Part shown: piece by piece, positions 29,410 through 31,183 of the stretch
Layout of the letters: every line of letters starts with the position of its first letter
Numbering within the stretch: the stretch's first letter is position 1
Assembly (NCBI RefSeq): GCF_001949145.1
Contig: NW_019091570.1
Coordinates: 216,887-248,069 of the forward strand
Direction of reading: 5' to 3'
From: Acanthaster planci
Taxonomy: Eukaryota > Echinodermata > Asteroidea > Valvatida > Acanthasteridae
Length of the DNA: 31,183 nucleotides
Made by a program: the position numbers and the translations under genes
Notes under the pieces: model-generated
Database searches by the model: none
Told to the model about the DNA's origin: nothing
What the model saw: the letters and a program-made list of their open reading frames with translations, nothing else

Positions 29410-29609
29410 AATAAGTACTCAAGACCATTTCTACTCTACCGTATGCACTAGCTAACTAGTGTATACTACAAAAGTAGGCCTACTACTTGCTTAGCATGAC
29501 CAGGCTAACTTACGCCCCTGTCTGGGCCTGGTGACGTACATGTATAGGCCTAGTTACATGTCTGACATGTACATGTACAGTATGTAGACATACATGTAGG
29601 CCCACTTAC

Positions 29610-29625
29610 TTTTTATTCCTGCCAT
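29610..29625 (-). CDS. Candidate first coding exon of a host gene
   Basis: On the minus strand an ATG in strong start context (A at -3, G at +4: CGCAAAATGGCAGG) encodes M-A-G-I-K plus one base. It runs straight into a consensus donor A|GTAAGTGGG. It sits at the downstream edge of a CpG-rich segment, as a first exon would. No downstream exon could be identified, so this rests on signals only. It could be chance or part of a repeat. Confidence 0.25.
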
Positions 29626-30480
29626 TTTGCGTTTGTTCAACGTTAGTCCACTTCCCGGATCAAAATACGCGTATACTTCTTCAATCTCCACACATCTGCA
29701 CATGTATACAAACAATTTGATTTCAATGTCGTGAAATTGGCACGAAATTCGGGCTAGGTTTTCGACCGGCCTTATTTGGACTGAACGCTATTTTTACGGC
29801 TGCAAATGTGCACGTAATCGTTCACGTAATTTAACTGGCCCGCAGAAATTCCACGGAGGCCGATCACAGACAGCAGCAACAAGCCCATAAACACCAACAA
29901 ACAAAATACATACATGTACCTTCGTTGAAATGTATCTTAGGCCGTGTCCGAAACAGGCTTCCAGAGCTACGGCTACGTCTGTTGTCTACGCGTCTCCCCT
30001 CCACGCATTCCCAATAGAGGGATCCCAATACAACGCTTTTGCGTCGACGTGCGAACTTCCGCGTTTGAAAACGAGGCTGTATGTGTCAGCTTCAATTCTT
30101 AAATACGATCAGACGATTGAAAGTAAGGAGTCAAGACACAAAATACATAAAGGTATGTTAACTTCAGACTTTTCAGGCTGCAAATTTTTGTGGAAGAGTC
30201 TTTCAGGATGAACTCGACACGTAAAATCAAAAGAAAAAAATGATGGCAATTTACCGCGAACTAACGTACCTGCGATGGTCTTGTGCAGTGGGCGTGGTTT
30301 AAACTGAAGTGGCGTACCGTCACACTTATGAACAGGATACTTTTTGTACTGTGTGGACTCCGCGGGCTCGCGCGAAGAAGTTCATCACAGAGAGCCTCGG
30401 TTTCGATAAAGATATGCGCAGATGGCGCTAATGTGAAATCCCTCGATGGAGCGAAAACCAGACCTAGCTCTAGACAACAG
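29626..30480. promoter_or_regulatory. CpG-rich segment, possible promoter region
   Basis: CpG density is far above the rest of the window. About 15 CpGs occur in the 135 bases from 29940, with more clusters at 29750-29870 and 30350-30450 (CCGCGGGCTCGCGCG). The neighbouring DNA is CpG-poor, as in methylated genomes. Long open frames here have no family resemblance and the open frames probably reflect base composition. It could be a promoter for the minus-strand exon candidate at 29610-29625, or a CpG-rich repeat. Confidence 0.35.
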
Positions 30481-30556
30481 ATTCGGGTGCTGTCTTAACT
30501 ATGAAAGAACGTAGGCCTATTGAGAATCGGGTTCTTTTATTTCACCAGGGTCAGGG

Positions 30557-30868
30557 TTTTGTTCCTAATCGGGTGAGTCAACTCCTGAAATCAATCGGGG
30601 ACAGCCTGTGGGACGAATCATTCGGGGCGCTAATTAGGTGTGCCCATAGGATCCCCCTTACACATTCCTTAAAAGAAAAACGCACTTTTTCTAAAATCTA
30701 AGATGGTACCAAATCGTTTGAAAACGGACATCAGCCAAGAAACCTATTTTCCCGTTTTGTTCCTAATCGGGTGCTTCGACTCCTCAAAATCAATTGGGCC
30801 GAGACAACCTGTGGGCGGAATCATTCGGGGCGCTAATTAAGTGTGCCTGGGGTCCCCCTACACATTCC
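30557..30868 (+). repeat. Duplicated leader unit upstream of LINE C
   Basis: Unit A (30557-30668) and unit B (30755-30868) share TTTTGTTCCTAATCGGGTG, GACTCCT/AACTCCT, AATCATTCGGGGCGCTAATTA, GTGTGCC and ACACATTCC. Identity is about 85% and the period about 198 bases. Unit B leads directly into the LINE C endonuclease frame. The end of unit A encodes GALIRCAHRIP, the beginning of the same coding region, so the copies look like duplicated LINE 5' monomers. Confidence 0.8.
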
Positions 30869-31021
30869 ATTTTGTTGGGTAATGTAAGATCTCTCATAAA
30901 TAAAATGGACGAACTTAATGCGTGTACGCGGTACCTACATGAATATCGTGAAGCATGTTTGATGTGTTTCTCTGAAACTTGGCTTCATGAAAACATTCCC
31001 GACAGTATGGGATTCCATATC
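30869..31021 (+). pseudogene. LINE C: endonuclease N-terminus, CR1/Rex1-like
   Basis: The plus frame reads ILLGNVRSLINKMDEL, then EYREACLMCFSETWL and IPDSMGFHI. This is the start of a LINE endonuclease, with the metal-binding Asn in GNVRSL and Glu in SETWL. It breaks off at about 31021 into GTCGC-rich repeat. It belongs to the same broad group as LINE A, of which this is the part missing there, but the two do not overlap, so identity of family cannot be shown here. About 51 codons remain. Confidence 0.78.
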
Positions 31022-31153
31022 TGCCGTCGCCCGTCGTCCGTCGCATTTTGCTTCTTGTTGTGTCCCAATTCTGACATTTTCCAGTTCCAAACATGCCATT
31101 TTCCGTGCGTCGCGCGTCGCCCGTCGCGCGTCGCCCGTCGCGCGTCGCCCGTC
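31022..31153. repeat. GTCGC-rich minisatellite with three exact 14-bp units
   Basis: GCGCGTCGCCCGTC is repeated exactly at 31112-31125, 31126-31139 and 31140-31153. A related tract CCGTCGCCCGTCGTCCGTCGC lies at 31024-31044, across a 65-base unique spacer. It truncates the LINE C frame. Confidence 0.85.
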
Positions 31154-31183
31154 AACCGTGTTTTTTTTGTCACGATTGCGCAG

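Noticed and set aside
29930-30211. 93-codon frame in the CpG-rich block as a host exon
   Set aside because: The high CpG and GC lowers stop frequency. No domain is seen, and the possible donor (AAAG|GTATGT) has no acceptor partner.
30283-30498. 71-codon frame before LINE C as LINE ORF1
   Set aside because: No zinc knuckle, coiled coil or RNA-binding motif, and it is separated by stops from the LINE C frame.
1-31183. tRNA, rRNA, bacterial promoters, ribosome binding sites and origins
   Set aside because: No cloverleaf with an internal GGTTCGAATC-type box was found by eye, and the DNA is eukaryotic, so bacterial signals are not applicable.

Overview
The window looks like a metazoan, most likely marine-invertebrate, nuclear genomic segment. 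It is AT-rich, uses spliced genes with GT-AG introns, and is built mostly from decayed transposable elements. Palindromic ACATGTACATGT and TAGGCCTA words are very common, which I associate loosely with echinoderms and other marine deuterostomes; I cannot name a species. There is no prokaryotic gene organisation, no tRNA or rRNA gene that I can see, and no complete host gene. A 206-base assembly gap lies at 14982-15187.

Layout. (1) 1.2-5.6 kb, minus strand: a reverse-transcriptase/RNase H scrap of DIRS type, followed by a tyrosine-recombinase retrotransposon of Ngaro-like type. Reading down the minus strand, the Ngaro-like copy has a Gag with CCHC knuckle, RNase H, tyrosine recombinase and an SGNH hydrolase. 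Its reverse transcriptase has been deleted and all parts carry stops or frameshifts. (2) 6142-8716: a non-autonomous hAT-type DNA transposon, delimited by 11-bp imperfect terminal inverted repeats and a perfect 8-bp target duplication (GAAATTTG). (3) 11960-18599: a 6.6-kb two-gene DNA transposon that I assign to the ISL2EU type. It has 12-bp identical terminal repeats and converging genes. The plus-strand gene encodes a THAP-domain DDE transposase in two exons. The minus-strand gene encodes a SWIM zinc finger plus YqaJ-nuclease protein in at least six exons. Both genes are broken. A 228-bp MITE at 26684-26911 carries near-identical ends and is probably a non-autonomous derivative. (4) 18.8-22.6 kb: two LINE retrotransposon remnants arranged tail to tail around a (CAATC)n tract, both lacking the catalytic palm of reverse transcriptase. 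(5) 23-29.5 kb: non-coding DNA with diverged repeats, including a 130-bp tandem duplication, a 468-bp long inverted repeat and dispersed repeat copies. (6) 29.6-30.5 kb: a CpG-rich segment with a possible minus-strand host first exon. (7) 30.56-31.02 kb: the 5' end of another LINE with duplicated leader units, running into a GTCGC-rich minisatellite at the window edge.

How parts relate. The two genes of the ISL2EU-like element form one mobile unit: a transposase recognising the ends, and an accessory nuclease of uncertain role. The MITE would depend on a transposase of that family. The Ngaro-like parts formed one retroelement. No intact autonomous element remains, so anything mobile here would need proteins supplied from elsewhere in the genome.
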